A stretch of DNA of 42,721 nucleotides, taken from Celeribacter sp. PS-C1 (GTDB taxonomy: Bacteria > Pseudomonadota > Alphaproteobacteria > Rhodobacterales > Rhodobacteraceae). This document shows positions 15,662 through 24,008 of this stretch, piece by piece. The position numbers and the translations under genes are program-made. Every line of letters starts with the position of its first letter. The first letter of the stretch is position 1. The notes beneath the pieces were generated by a model. It was not told the DNA's origin. It saw nothing but the letters and a program-made list of their open reading frames with translations, and ran no database searches. The stretch spans positions 1 through 42,721 of the forward strand of contig NZ_JAHXRW010000017.1 of the NCBI RefSeq assembly GCF_019429625.1, written 5' to 3'.

Positions 15662-16903
15662 CTAAAGCGGATCCTTGACTGCGGTTCGACCACCGATGAC
15701 TGAGCGACGACACAATTGATCGACCTTTTCCTCGGAATATCCCAGTGCCTCACGAAGAACCTCATGGGTGTTTTCGCCCAAAAGTGACGGCGCTGAGGCA
15801 GGGCCGGCGCCTCTTCCGTCAAACCTGATAGGGCCTCGCACGACTTTCATGGTGCCGATTTCCGGGTGGGAAACTTCCTCGATCAAACCATGTGCTGCGA
15901 CATGCTCCTGCGATAGGGCATCTCCAATCGAGAGAATGGGAGCATTGGGAACGTCGAATTCCGTCAAACGCTCCAGCCAATACGCCGTGTCGTCTTGGGT
16001 CATTCTCTCATGAATGATGGGTTCAAGTTCTTTTCGGTTGGCGAGTCGCGCCTCATAAAGGGCAAAGCGCGGGTCTTCGATCAGATCGTCCCGTCCCAGG
16101 CAGCGCGCGAAATTGTGCCAAAAGCGCTCGGTCAAGCAGGCCACTATCACGTGGCCATCGGCGGTCGGAAACGATCCATAGGGAACGATGCTGGGGTGTT
16201 GTGTGCCGACGGGCTTCGGACTTTCGCCAGTGACAAAATAGATTTGCGACAAATAGCCTTGGAGTGCGATCAGGCTGTCGAGCATTGCGATTTCGACGTG
16301 ACGACCTTGTCCCGTCACATTGCGCTCGTGAAGCGCGGCAAGCAAACCGAAGAGAGAGAAGATGCTGCCGGCCATATCTCCCATCGGGATGCCCAGCTTG
16401 TTCGGGGCCTGTCCTGGTTCACAATTAACACTCATGATGCCTGAGAGCGCTTGTGCCACGATGTCAAACGCGGGTTTGTCACCATGGGGGCTATCTTTGC
16501 CAAATCCGGTGATCGAGCAATAGATCAGCCCTTTGTTGTCCGCTTTCAGTGCATCGTAGCCGAGACCCAGTCGGTCCATGACGCCCGGGCGAAAGTTTTC
16601 GAGTACGATGTCGCTCTGTGCGGCGAGCTCTCTTGCGATTTGAGCGCCCTCGGGAGATTTCAGATCAAGTGCGATGCTCTTTTTGCAGCGGTTGAGAGCA
16701 ATGTAGTAATGACTCATGCCACCTTTGAAGGGCGGGAAGTTTCGCGTTTCATCGCCCTTTTCAATAGGTTCAACCTTGATGATTTCCGCGCCGAGATCGG
16801 CCAAGACCATACTTGCGTAGGGGCCGGAGAGAATGCGCGAGAAATCGAGAACTTTTATGCCGGCGAGGGGACCACGATAAGTCGTGTCATGTGGTTCGGT
16901 CAT
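15662..16903 (-). CDS. CaiB/BaiF family CoA-transferase (class III)
   Basis: The 413-residue enzyme belongs to the family III CoA-transferases, which move CoA between carboxylic acids through an aspartyl-CoA thioester. The N-terminal signature (LAGIKVLDFSRILSGPYASM, then LADLGAEIIKVE) and the catalytic Asp in GIPMGDMAGS are visible. The acceptor is unknown; context suggests activation of the acid that the neighbouring regulon degrades, as an alternative to the ATP-dependent ligase. It is the last gene of the minus-strand operon IclR-thioesterase-CoA-transferase, with a single base between the thioesterase stop and its ATG. Confidence 0.9.
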   Translation of the reverse strand: MTEPHDTTYRGPLAGIKVLDFSRILSGPYASMVLADLGAEIIKVEPIEKGDETRNFPPFKGGMSHYYIALNRCKKSIALDLKSPEGAQIARELAAQSDIVLENFRPGVMDRLGLGYDALKADNKGLIYCSITGFGKDSPHGDKPAFDIVAQALSGIMSVNCEPGQAPNKLGIPMGDMAGSIFSLFGLLAALHERNVTGQGRHVEIAMLDSLIALQGYLSQIYFVTGESPKPVGTQHPSIVPYGSFPTADGHVIVACLTERFWHNFARCLGRDDLIEDPRFALYEARLANRKELEPIIHERMTQDDTAYWLERLTEFDVPNAPILSIGDALSQEHVAAHGLIEEVSHPEIGTMKVVRGPIRFDGRGAGPASAPSLLGENTHEVLREALGYSEEKVDQLCRRSVIGGRTAVKDPL

Positions 16904-16904
16904 C

Positions 16905-17312
16905 TTAGGCCACCTTACGGGAAATTTTCATGACAGCGGTGGCGAGCGCGATGACCCGCGCCCCGTCGAGCACCTCGGCATCGAGAAACATCATGGAGCC
17001 CGAGGTCTCTCGCACCGTCGCGCGCGCATCCAAACGCGCCCCGGGTTTTGCGGCGCTGACGAAACGCGTGTCCAGTTGAACTGTGACGCAGGGCGCCCTG
17101 TCCGCAGCGTTCCATGCCACCAATGCAATGGCCTGATCCAAAAGGGATGTGATGACCCCTCCATGAACCAAGCCCAAAGCATTGCTGTGCTCCGCTGTGG
17201 TTTCCAGCGCGTAGACAAAGCCTCCCTCTTCATCTCGCGCCGACATCACGGGCCCGATTTTATCCATCAGACCGCCGGCTTTCAGTGGCTTCCATGTGAT
17301 TTCCTCCCTCAT
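16905..17312 (-). CDS. PaaI-type hotdog thioesterase
   Basis: The 135-residue hotdog-fold protein carries the family signature HSNALGLVHGGVITSLLDQA (about residues 41-60), where the His-Gly-Gly loop and Asp form the active site in PaaI-like acyl-CoA thioesterases. It probably frees CoA from dead-end or excess acyl-CoA during the pathway. AGAGGA precedes the ATG. It lies 12 bases after the IclR gene and 1 base before the CoA-transferase, which places it in the same transcript. Confidence 0.87.
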   Translation of the reverse strand: MREEITWKPLKAGGLMDKIGPVMSARDEEGGFVYALETTAEHSNALGLVHGGVITSLLDQAIALVAWNAADRAPCVTVQLDTRFVSAAKPGARLDARATVRETSGSMMFLDAEVLDGARVIALATAVMKISRKVA

Positions 17313-17324
17313 TGGCGTTTTCCT

Positions 17325-18110
17325 CTAACTCCCTGTTGTAATTTGCATGGTTTCAATCGCGTCGCGCACCTCCCTAAGCGCGGCGGCGAGTTTCGGAATT
17401 TCGCCCGCGTTCAGCCGCTCGGAGATGCCGATGGCGACGAGCGAACGGATCATCTCGTGGCGTTCGTTGAAAATGGGCACGGCGACAACCGTGACGCCGG
17501 AAATGTAGGTGCCGGTGTCCACGGCATAGCCGCGGCTTCGGGCCTCAGCGACTTCGCTGAGCCACTCCTCGAAGGAGGGCGGATGATCCCAGACAAGTTT
17601 GGAAAACTCTGCTTTCAACTTGCTTTCGTCCAGATCGTTGAACGCGGCAAAGAGACGGCCCGTTGCAGAAATCAAAAGTGGGAAACGAGATCCGAGATCG
17701 ACCTGAAGACGGAACGGCAGGGAGGATTGCGAGAGCGCAACAACCACCATCTGAGACGGTTCAGCGAGCTGCGTCGCAATGCCCGTAACGCCGAAACGAG
17801 ACGACAATTCAGAGAGCCTCGGCTGGATCATCACGGAGAAAGTGTTCTTTTGCAGCGCCGAACGCGCCAGCGGCAGGATGCCGATTCCGATGGAATATCG
17901 CTTCGTCTTCGAATCAAATTCCACCATGCCCTCATCCTGCAGCACGCGCAGAATGTGCAAGCAGGTGCTCGGCACCAAACCCAACTCACGGGCCATAGGG
18001 TTGACCCCCACGGGATCGTTCGAGCGGGCCAAAAACCTCATGATAGCAAGGGCGCGTGTGACCGCGGGCACCTGTCGTTTCGTCGTCTGAGTTTCGTCGT
18101 CTTTGACCAT
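17325..18110 (-). CDS. IclR family transcriptional regulator
   Basis: The 261-residue protein has an N-terminal winged helix-turn-helix (ALAIMRFLARSNDPVGVNPM onward, recognition helix near VPSTCLHILRVLQDEG) and a C-terminal IclR effector domain (ISATGRLFAAF, RGYAVDTGTYISGVTVVAVP). IclR proteins usually bind small organic acids and act as repressors or activators of adjacent catabolic genes. The gene is divergent from the ligase-to-hydratase operon and first in its own operon; two inverted repeats in the shared 147-base region are candidate operators. It probably controls both directions. Confidence 0.92.
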   Translation of the reverse strand: MVKDDETQTTKRQVPAVTRALAIMRFLARSNDPVGVNPMARELGLVPSTCLHILRVLQDEGMVEFDSKTKRYSIGIGILPLARSALQKNTFSVMIQPRLSELSSRFGVTGIATQLAEPSQMVVVALSQSSLPFRLQVDLGSRFPLLISATGRLFAAFNDLDESKLKAEFSKLVWDHPPSFEEWLSEVAEARSRGYAVDTGTYISGVTVVAVPIFNERHEMIRSLVAIGISERLNAGEIPKLAAALREVRDAIETMQITTGS

Positions 18111-18137
18111 TTTAACCTCTGCTTACGCTTCAAATTC

Positions 18138-18153
18138 ATTGTATATATACAAT
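18138..18153. promoter_or_regulatory. 16-bp perfect palindrome, candidate IclR operator
   Basis: ATTGTATATATACAAT is a perfect palindrome, AT-rich in a GC-rich genome, 27 bases upstream of the IclR start and about 105 bases upstream of the ligase start. IclR-type regulators bind palindromes of about this length. Assignment to this IclR is inference. Confidence 0.6.
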
Positions 18154-18165
18154 AATAATAGCGTA

Positions 18166-18204
18166 TTGACAATAATCTATTCACCTCCCTACCGTAGTTG
18201 TCAA
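18166..18204. promoter_or_regulatory. TTGACAA...TTGTCAA inverted repeat with -35-like half
   Basis: TTGACAA (18166-18172) and TTGTCAA (18198-18204) form a perfect 7-bp inverted repeat with a 25-base spacer. The left half contains TTGACA, a consensus -35 for a rightward promoter, with TACCGT about 18 bases on as a poor -10. A regulator bound here would cover the promoter of the catabolic operon. Confidence 0.45.
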
Positions 18205-18257
18205 CGAGCAGGATGCCGGAGAGGACGGCAGGCTGCGGGATTGGGAGGAAGAGGAAG

Positions 18258-19817
18258 ATGGTCCGACTGACCGAGTACACGTCCTATGCGGACGCTCAGA
18301 TGCACTACACGAAAGAGGCCTTGTGGGATCTGTTCGACGGCAGGCGTGAGCGGTTCAATATCGCCCATGAGTGCATTGATCGGCACGTCGACGGGGACAA
18401 TGTGGCGCTACGGATTGCCCATTCCGATGGGCGAAACGAAATCGTTTCCTTCGCAGAGATTTCTCGCAGGTCGTCGCAAATTGCGCATTTCCTGAAAGCG
18501 CAGGGGGTCGCAAAAGGGGACCGTGTTGCGGTGATGATCGAACCGTCGCTCCCGTTCTACTGCGCGATCTTCGGCGCGATGAAGGCAGGCGCTGTCGCGG
18601 TTCCGATGTTCACCTTGTTTGGACCAGATGGGATCAAACTTCGCGTCGGTGACTGTAAGCCTGAAATCTTCTTCACCAATGAAGAGAAAGCCCCCGAGGC
18701 CATCGAAGGCGGGGCGAAAAACGTGATCGTTGTCGACCAAGCGTTTCTCGACACCCTGTCTGATCTCCCCGAAACATTCGATTGGGACACGAGCGGCAAC
18801 GACTTGGCGGTGTTGCAATACACGTCCGGCACGACCCGCGCCCTACCGGCGGCCGTCCACCACAATCACCGCTCAATTGTCACGCTCATGGTCGCGGCCC
18901 TGTATGCGACGGGCATTCGTCCGGGAGACCGCTTTTTCTGTCCGTCTTCCCCGGCATGGGGGCACGGTCTGTGGCATGGAACTCTCGCTCCTTTGGCGAT
19001 GGGGGTCTCGACAGGCACCTTCTCGGGAAAATTCGACCCTGTCCGCCTGTTGAAAGCGCTCAGTGATTTCGAGATCACCAACCTGACGGCCGCCGCCACG
19101 CACTACCGCATGATGCGAAATTCCGGTGCCGCCGAGGCCTTTTCCTACTGCTTCGAAAAGCTCTCTTTTACGGGTGAACCGATTGACAGTGAGACGGCCG
19201 CTTACGTCGAACAATTGTTCGGCACCAAAGTTCGCTCCATGTATGGCACCACCGAAATCGGTGTGATCATTGCGAATTACCCCGGCGCCGACGATCTTGA
19301 GGTGCGCGACGGTGCCATGGGCAAGGCCGTTCCCGGTGTCGAGGTCGAGGTCCAACGCGATGACGGTTCGCGGTCTGATCCCGGCGAGACAGGGGAACTG
19401 ATGGTGAAAAAGGCGGGAAAATGGTTCCCGACCAAGGATCTGGGCCGTGTCGACGCGGATGGCTATTTCTACCACGGCGGGCGCGCCGACGATGTCATCA
19501 TTTCCGCAGGCTGGACCATTGGTGCCGTCGAAGTCGAGGACGCGATCCTGAGCCATCCGGCAGTGGCCGAATGCGGTGTGATCGGCGCACCTGATAGCGT
19601 GCGTGGCCTCGTCGTCAAAGCCTATATCATTCTGAAAACGGACGAGCGCGAAGGTCTCAAAGAGAACATTCAGGACCACGTCCGCGCCAAGCTCGCCCGT
19701 CACGAATATCCCCGCCAAATCGAATTCGTCACCGAACTGCCGAAGACACCGGCAGGCAAGGTGAACCGCAAAATCCTGCGTGATCAGCAGGCCGCAAAAC
19801 TTGCCTCTGCCAACTAA
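18258..19817 (+). CDS. Acyl-CoA synthetase (AMP-forming)
   Basis: The 519-residue adenylate-forming enzyme has the motifs YTSGTTRALPAAV (188-200), YGTTEIG, DLGRVDADGYFYHGGRADD and the catalytic lysine Lys501 in PKTPAGKVNRK. It activates a carboxylic acid with ATP and CoA. The phosphate loop departs from YTSGTTGxPKG: the glycine is Arg and the lysine is missing, a variant seen in some medium-chain or aromatic acid ligases as far as I recall. The start is the ATG at 18258 behind GGGAGGAAGAGG; upstream in-frame codons have no family match. As the first gene of the operon it probably activates the acid brought in by the TRAP system. Confidence 0.9.
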   Translation: MVRLTEYTSYADAQMHYTKEALWDLFDGRRERFNIAHECIDRHVDGDNVALRIAHSDGRNEIVSFAEISRRSSQIAHFLKAQGVAKGDRVAVMIEPSLPFYCAIFGAMKAGAVAVPMFTLFGPDGIKLRVGDCKPEIFFTNEEKAPEAIEGGAKNVIVVDQAFLDTLSDLPETFDWDTSGNDLAVLQYTSGTTRALPAAVHHNHRSIVTLMVAALYATGIRPGDRFFCPSSPAWGHGLWHGTLAPLAMGVSTGTFSGKFDPVRLLKALSDFEITNLTAAATHYRMMRNSGAAEAFSYCFEKLSFTGEPIDSETAAYVEQLFGTKVRSMYGTTEIGVIIANYPGADDLEVRDGAMGKAVPGVEVEVQRDDGSRSDPGETGELMVKKAGKWFPTKDLGRVDADGYFYHGGRADDVIISAGWTIGAVEVEDAILSHPAVAECGVIGAPDSVRGLVVKAYIILKTDEREGLKENIQDHVRAKLARHEYPRQIEFVTELPKTPAGKVNRKILRDQQAAKLASAN

Positions 19818-19853
19818 AGGATAGAGCGCAATCATCTTTCAAGGAGGATTAAG

Positions 19854-20990
19854 ATGAACCAGATGACACGAAAGTTTCCGAAGATCACGGAGGAAGGTCT
19901 CGACGATCTGCGCAAACGTATCGGTGTGAAGATCGAGAAAACGGTCGAGCCGTGGTGCTATGAAGCGACCCGCGACAACATTCGCCATTATGCGCATGGG
20001 ATCGGCGACGACAATCCGCTGTGGTGCGATCCGGAATATGCTAAGACGACAAAGTATGGCGATGTAATCGCGCTTCCGAGCTTTCTGTTCTCTACCAGCC
20101 GGATCATCTCCGGCTATGTCGGCGGTCTTCCGGGGGTCCATGCCATGTGGTCCGGCGCGAACTGGAACTGGCACAAGGTTATTCCGCGCAACACCGAGTT
20201 TCGCACCGAGGCCTATCTGAAAGATCTGATCGAGCACGACACCCGCTTTGCCGGCAAAGCGATCCAACAGATTTACCATGTCGATTTTTTCGATGCCAAA
20301 ACCGGTGATCTCGTGGCCGATGCCGACAGCTGGTGCTTCCGCACGGATCGCGACCAGGCGCGTGAGAACGGTACCAAATACACCGCCGCCAAGGAAAAGG
20401 GCCGCCGTGTCTGGACCCAGGATGAACTGAACGAATACTACAAATACTACGAAAACGAGACCGTGCGCGGTGCCGAGACCCGCTACTGGGACGATGTGAA
20501 TGAGGGCGATGAGATCCCCACAATCGTCAAGGGACCGATGACTGCGACCGGGTTTATTGCCTATGCGCAGGGCTGGGGTGGCCTTTACATCCGCGCCAAC
20601 AAACTGGCCTGGCAACTTCAGCAGAAACATCCTTCCGCCGGACCGAAGAACCGCTTCGGGATTCCCGACTGCCCGGAACGGGTGCATTGGGAAGAAGAAT
20701 TCGCGCTCGAAGTTGGTGCGCCGGGTGCCTATGACTATGGCCCGGAACGCTCTTCCTGGTTGACGCAGCATGTGACCAACTGGATGGGGGATGACGGCTT
20801 CCTTCGCAAGGCGGACTCGCAGGTGCGCCGTCACAATCCGGAAGGCGACATCATTCTGATCAGCGGAAAAGTGACGCGGAAGTTCGAAGAGGACGGTCGT
20901 GCGCTTTTGGAGATTGAACAGCGTGCCGAACAACAGGACGGGGAACTGTCTGCCATCGGCTCCGCCGTCGTCGAGCTTCCCAAACGCTAA
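19854..20990 (+). CDS. MaoC-like double-hotdog acyl-CoA dehydratase
   Basis: The 378-residue protein looks like a fusion of two hotdog domains. The N-terminal one resembles the FAS1-like/MaoC_N domain (ATRDNIRHYAHGIGDDNPLW, about 39-58); the second half carries a degenerate MaoC-type domain. Such enzymes hydrate or dehydrate beta-hydroxyacyl-CoA esters. In this operon it stands between the acyl-CoA ligase and 3-methylcrotonyl-CoA carboxylase, which suggests that it dehydrates 3-hydroxyisovaleryl-CoA to 3-methylcrotonyl-CoA; that step is inferred. AAGGAGG lies six bases before the ATG. No membrane segments. Confidence 0.82.
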   Translation: MNQMTRKFPKITEEGLDDLRKRIGVKIEKTVEPWCYEATRDNIRHYAHGIGDDNPLWCDPEYAKTTKYGDVIALPSFLFSTSRIISGYVGGLPGVHAMWSGANWNWHKVIPRNTEFRTEAYLKDLIEHDTRFAGKAIQQIYHVDFFDAKTGDLVADADSWCFRTDRDQARENGTKYTAAKEKGRRVWTQDELNEYYKYYENETVRGAETRYWDDVNEGDEIPTIVKGPMTATGFIAYAQGWGGLYIRANKLAWQLQQKHPSAGPKNRFGIPDCPERVHWEEEFALEVGAPGAYDYGPERSSWLTQHVTNWMGDDGFLRKADSQVRRHNPEGDIILISGKVTRKFEEDGRALLEIEQRAEQQDGELSAIGSAVVELPKR

Positions 20991-21043
20991 AGGGAGCCCC
21001 GGCGATTGTCTTGGGCGTCAACCACTGGGAGGAGAGGTTGATC

Positions 21044-21532
21044 GTGTTAGGAACACTCTTAAAGAAACTTGAGGACATCCTGCATTTCGCAGGGTGCCTC
21101 GGCCTCGTGACCGTCGTCGTGCTGGTCAATGCGGACATTCTGCTTCGGCTGTTCTTTAACGAACCGGTGCAGTTTCAGTTCGAGTTCACTGAACTCTATC
21201 TGATGCCCGCTTTGGCCACGTTGTCCCTTTCGCGGGTGTTCCGCGATGGCGGGCATCTTGCGCTCGACTTCGTGCCCGAGCATCTCCCCGGATTTTTAGG
21301 CAAAGCGATCGCGAAACTGCGCTTGCTGCTTCCTGCCGCCTTCTTTGGCGCGGTGACCTACATGTCCGGCACATTCGCGTTCCATGCGTTTTCGCAGGGT
21401 GATGTCGAATTCGGAGTGATCGATTGGCCGCTTGGGTGGGCCTATTCCGTCGTCCCCTTGGGATGCGGCGTTCTGGCTCTGCGGCTACTCTATGACACTT
21501 TTCAAAAAGAAGTGCGTGAGCCAACCCCATAG
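21044..21532 (+). CDS. dctQ: TRAP transporter small permease (DctQ type)
   Basis: The 162-residue membrane protein has four predicted TM helices and the family hallmarks (ILLRLFFNEPVQFQFEFTELYL, and FRDGGHLALDFV). It is the small membrane subunit of a tripartite ATP-independent periplasmic transporter, which imports organic acids with Na+ or H+. The start is taken as the GTG at 21044, seven bases after GGGAGGAGA; a TTG at 21038 is also possible but sits too close. It lies upstream of the binding protein, an order QPM. Confidence 0.88.
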   Translation: MLGTLLKKLEDILHFAGCLGLVTVVVLVNADILLRLFFNEPVQFQFEFTELYLMPALATLSLSRVFRDGGHLALDFVPEHLPGFLGKAIAKLRLLLPAAFFGAVTYMSGTFAFHAFSQGDVEFGVIDWPLGWAYSVVPLGCGVLALRLLYDTFQKEVREPTP

Positions 21533-21557
21533 AAACTTTTCAGGGAGGAGACTGAAA

Positions 21558-22559
21558 ATGACTATCGCAAGGAAAGCATTTGCCGCTTTTGCAAGTGTAA
21601 TGGCACTCGGCGCTTTTGCGGCGCAGGCGGAAACACTGAGCCTCGGTGATTTCCAATCCACCAGCCATATCGTGTCGGTGGAGGGCACGGTCAAATGGAT
21701 GGCGGCGGTGGAAGAAGCCACCGGCGGAGAAATCGCATTCAACCACTTTCCATCGCAACAGGCGGCCAAGTCCAAGGCACAGCTCGATGCCGTGAAAAGC
21801 GGCATTCTGGATGCTGCACTTTTGGGCGCGTCCTACCACGCCGAAACCTTGCCGCTGAATTCGATCGTGGGCCTGCCGGGCTACTATGGTTCCGCGGTCC
21901 AGGGCACAAAAGCGTTGCAGGCGATGTTGAAAGAGGGGCCACTGCGTGACGAAGTGCTCGCGGCCGGTGTAACGCCGATTTTCGGGTTCACCTTGCCGCC
22001 CTATCAGGTGTTGGCGAAGGAGCGCCTCGGTCCGCCGGCGGATTGGGCGGCCTTGGATGTCCGGACCTCCGGTGCGACGCAGGCGATGACCGCCCGAGAT
22101 CTTGGCGCCGTCGGCATCTCGATCCCTGGACCCGAAGTCTACACCGCCGTGGAACGCGGTCGCCTCGACGCGGTTCTGTTCCCGCTGGCTTCCGTGCTGG
22201 GATACAAGTTGAACGAAGTGGTTAGCCATATTTCTGTCAACGGCTCCTTCGGTGGCTACAGCTTTATCATGGTGGTCCGCACCGAGCTCTTCGACAGTCT
22301 GGATGCTGACGTGCAGGAGGCCATGATTTCGCTCGGAGAGGAAACGGCGCTGCATGTGGCGCAGGCCCAAGACCAGAGTGTCGAGGCGCTCATCGCGCAA
22401 TGGACCGCAGAAGGGATCGACACCTACAGCTTTACTGACGAGGAACTCATGGCGCTCACTGAGGCAATGGCGCCCGTGACGGACGATTGGGTCACGCGCA
22501 TGGGCGGTGAACAGGCGCAGGGCGTTCTCGCGACCTATCGCTCGCTCACCAGCCAATAA
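21558..22559 (+). CDS. dctP: TRAP transporter substrate-binding protein (DctP type)
   Basis: The 333-residue periplasmic protein has a signal peptide ending near AAQA (residue 23). The ligand-binding Arg of TRAP proteins is expected at LDVRTSGATQAM, and the conserved Asn/Phe region follows. It captures an organic acid; sequence alone does not say which one, but the downstream genes suggest a short branched acid. GGGAGGAG precedes the ATG at 21558. A hairpin follows the stop, before the large permease gene, as is common after abundant binding proteins. Confidence 0.9.
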   Translation: MTIARKAFAAFASVMALGAFAAQAETLSLGDFQSTSHIVSVEGTVKWMAAVEEATGGEIAFNHFPSQQAAKSKAQLDAVKSGILDAALLGASYHAETLPLNSIVGLPGYYGSAVQGTKALQAMLKEGPLRDEVLAAGVTPIFGFTLPPYQVLAKERLGPPADWAALDVRTSGATQAMTARDLGAVGISIPGPEVYTAVERGRLDAVLFPLASVLGYKLNEVVSHISVNGSFGGYSFIMVVRTELFDSLDADVQEAMISLGEETALHVAQAQDQSVEALIAQWTAEGIDTYSFTDEELMALTEAMAPVTDDWVTRMGGEQAQGVLATYRSLTSQ

Positions 22560-22584
22560 CCTCACGCACCTTTCCCGAAACCTC

Positions 22585-22614
22585 AGGGCGGTCGATCACC
22601 CGACCGGCTGCCCT
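22585..22614 (+). promoter_or_regulatory. Intercistronic hairpin after the TRAP binding protein
   Basis: CGGTCG (22589-22594) pairs with CGACCG (22601-22606), with a bulged outer AGGG/CCCT pair. No T-tract follows. Such hairpins commonly protect the 3' end of the binding-protein mRNA and lower expression of the permease. Inference. Confidence 0.45.
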
Positions 22615-22637
22615 CTCAAGGACTTCGTGTTCCCTTC

Positions 22638-23927
22638 ATGCTGACTTTCATTGCCATACTCGTCCTTCTGGCGTTTCTCATGATTTTTCGAATGCCGATT
22701 GCATTCGCCATGGGCATCACCGGTTTCGTGGGACTTTCACTCCAGCTCGGCGTGCGCCCCGCATTGGCCGTGTTGGAACGGACATTCTTTGACAGTTCCG
22801 CCTCGTTCATCCTTGTGGCGATCCCGCTTTTCATTCTGATGGCGGAACTCCTGACAGCGGGGGACGTGACGCGCCGCGCGATCATTTCCTGTCAGGCCTG
22901 GATCGGGCATGTCAAAGGCGGGCTCGCGATGGCCACTGTCGGGGCTTCTGTCATCTTGGCCGCTCTGGTCGGTAGCTCGACCGCCTCCACCGCCGCAATG
23001 GCCGCATCCGCCTTCCCAGAAATGCGCAATCACAACTATTCGCAGCGCCTCGCTGCCGCCGTCGTCTCTGTGGGGGGAACGCTCGCGGTTGTTGTGCCGC
23101 CGTCGATCGTGCTGGTCGTCTACGGCGTGCTCACGGAAACCTCCATCGGCAAGCTGTTTATCGCGGGCATTGTCCCCGGTCTGTTGACGGCCACCGGGCT
23201 TGCCGTCGTGATCAAGTTCATCGCGCATACAACCGATCAGGCCCCGAAGGGCGACCCTTTCGAACTCAAGCGCGCCGTGAAAAGCAGTCGCCACGTGTTC
23301 CCGATGATTGTGCTGATGGTGCTCGTGATCGGCGCCATCTATGGCGGGCTGACCTCGCCATCCGAGGCTGCGGCGCTCGGCGTTATGGGATCTCTGATCA
23401 TCGTCATCTTTCAGCGGACCTTGAGTTTCATGAACTTCAACCGCTGCGTCTCAGGCGCGATCCGTGCGACCGTGATGATTGTCGCGATCGTCGCCTGTTC
23501 CGCGATTTTCTCGAATTATCTGGCCTTTACACGGATCACCCATGCACTTCTGGAATTCGTGGCGACCACCGATATGTCCCGGGGCACAATCATGGCCATC
23601 ATGATCCTCACGCTTCTTGTCATGGGCATGTTCATGGATCAGCTCGCGATCCTCTCGCTTGCCATGCCCTTGGCATTTCCGACCGCCATGGCTTTGGACT
23701 TTGATCCGATTTGGTTTGGCATTGTCGTCACAAAAACAGTGGAAATCGGCCTGCTCACGCCCCCGCTTGGCCTTAATGCTTATGTTGCAGCGGCCCAGAC
23801 CGGTGTCCCGCTCAGTAAAATCTTCCGCGGTATCCTGCCCTTTCTTGGCATGGAGATCCTGGTTCTGCTTTTGCTCATCTTCTTCCCGCAAATCACCCTG
23901 TGGCTGCCAAGCCTGATGCTGCGCTGA
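22638..23927 (+). CDS. dctM: TRAP transporter large permease (DctM type)
   Basis: The 429-residue membrane protein has about 12 TM segments with the family motifs (FRMPIAFAMGITGF at the N-terminus, ALVGSSTASTAAMAASAFPEM, GLTSPSEAAALGV, GMFMDQLAILSLAMPLAFP). It is the transport channel that works with DctQ and DctP. The 78-base gap from dctP holds a hairpin but no promoter, so it is in the same operon. The start ATG is close to CCCTTC, with no strong ribosome-binding site, in keeping with lower expression than the binding protein. Confidence 0.93.
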   Translation: MLTFIAILVLLAFLMIFRMPIAFAMGITGFVGLSLQLGVRPALAVLERTFFDSSASFILVAIPLFILMAELLTAGDVTRRAIISCQAWIGHVKGGLAMATVGASVILAALVGSSTASTAAMAASAFPEMRNHNYSQRLAAAVVSVGGTLAVVVPPSIVLVVYGVLTETSIGKLFIAGIVPGLLTATGLAVVIKFIAHTTDQAPKGDPFELKRAVKSSRHVFPMIVLMVLVIGAIYGGLTSPSEAAALGVMGSLIIVIFQRTLSFMNFNRCVSGAIRATVMIVAIVACSAIFSNYLAFTRITHALLEFVATTDMSRGTIMAIMILTLLVMGMFMDQLAILSLAMPLAFPTAMALDFDPIWFGIVVTKTVEIGLLTPPLGLNAYVAAAQTGVPLSKIFRGILPFLGMEILVLLLLIFFPQITLWLPSLMLR

Positions 23928-23951
23928 AAAACGAAAACAAGCTCACCCCGA

Positions 23952-23973
23952 CCGGTTGTCCTTTGGCGACCGG
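23952..23973 (+). promoter_or_regulatory. Intercistronic hairpin before the carboxylase genes
   Basis: CCGGTTGTC (23952-23960) pairs with GGCGACCGG (23965-23973) with two G-T pairs and loop CTTT. No T-tract follows, so it is more likely an mRNA stability element or processing site than a terminator. It separates the transporter part from the carboxylase part of the operon. Confidence 0.5.
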
Positions 23974-24008
23974 ACAGGAGAGGTGCGCCTATAAGACTGG
24001 AGAATGAC

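Noticed and set aside
16884-18155. 423-codon open frame on the plus strand
   Set aside because: It lies antisense to the thioesterase and IclR genes; the translation is of shadow type with no domain.
19839-20933. 364-codon open frame on the minus strand
   Set aside because: It is antisense to the MaoC-type dehydratase gene, which has a strong ribosome-binding site.
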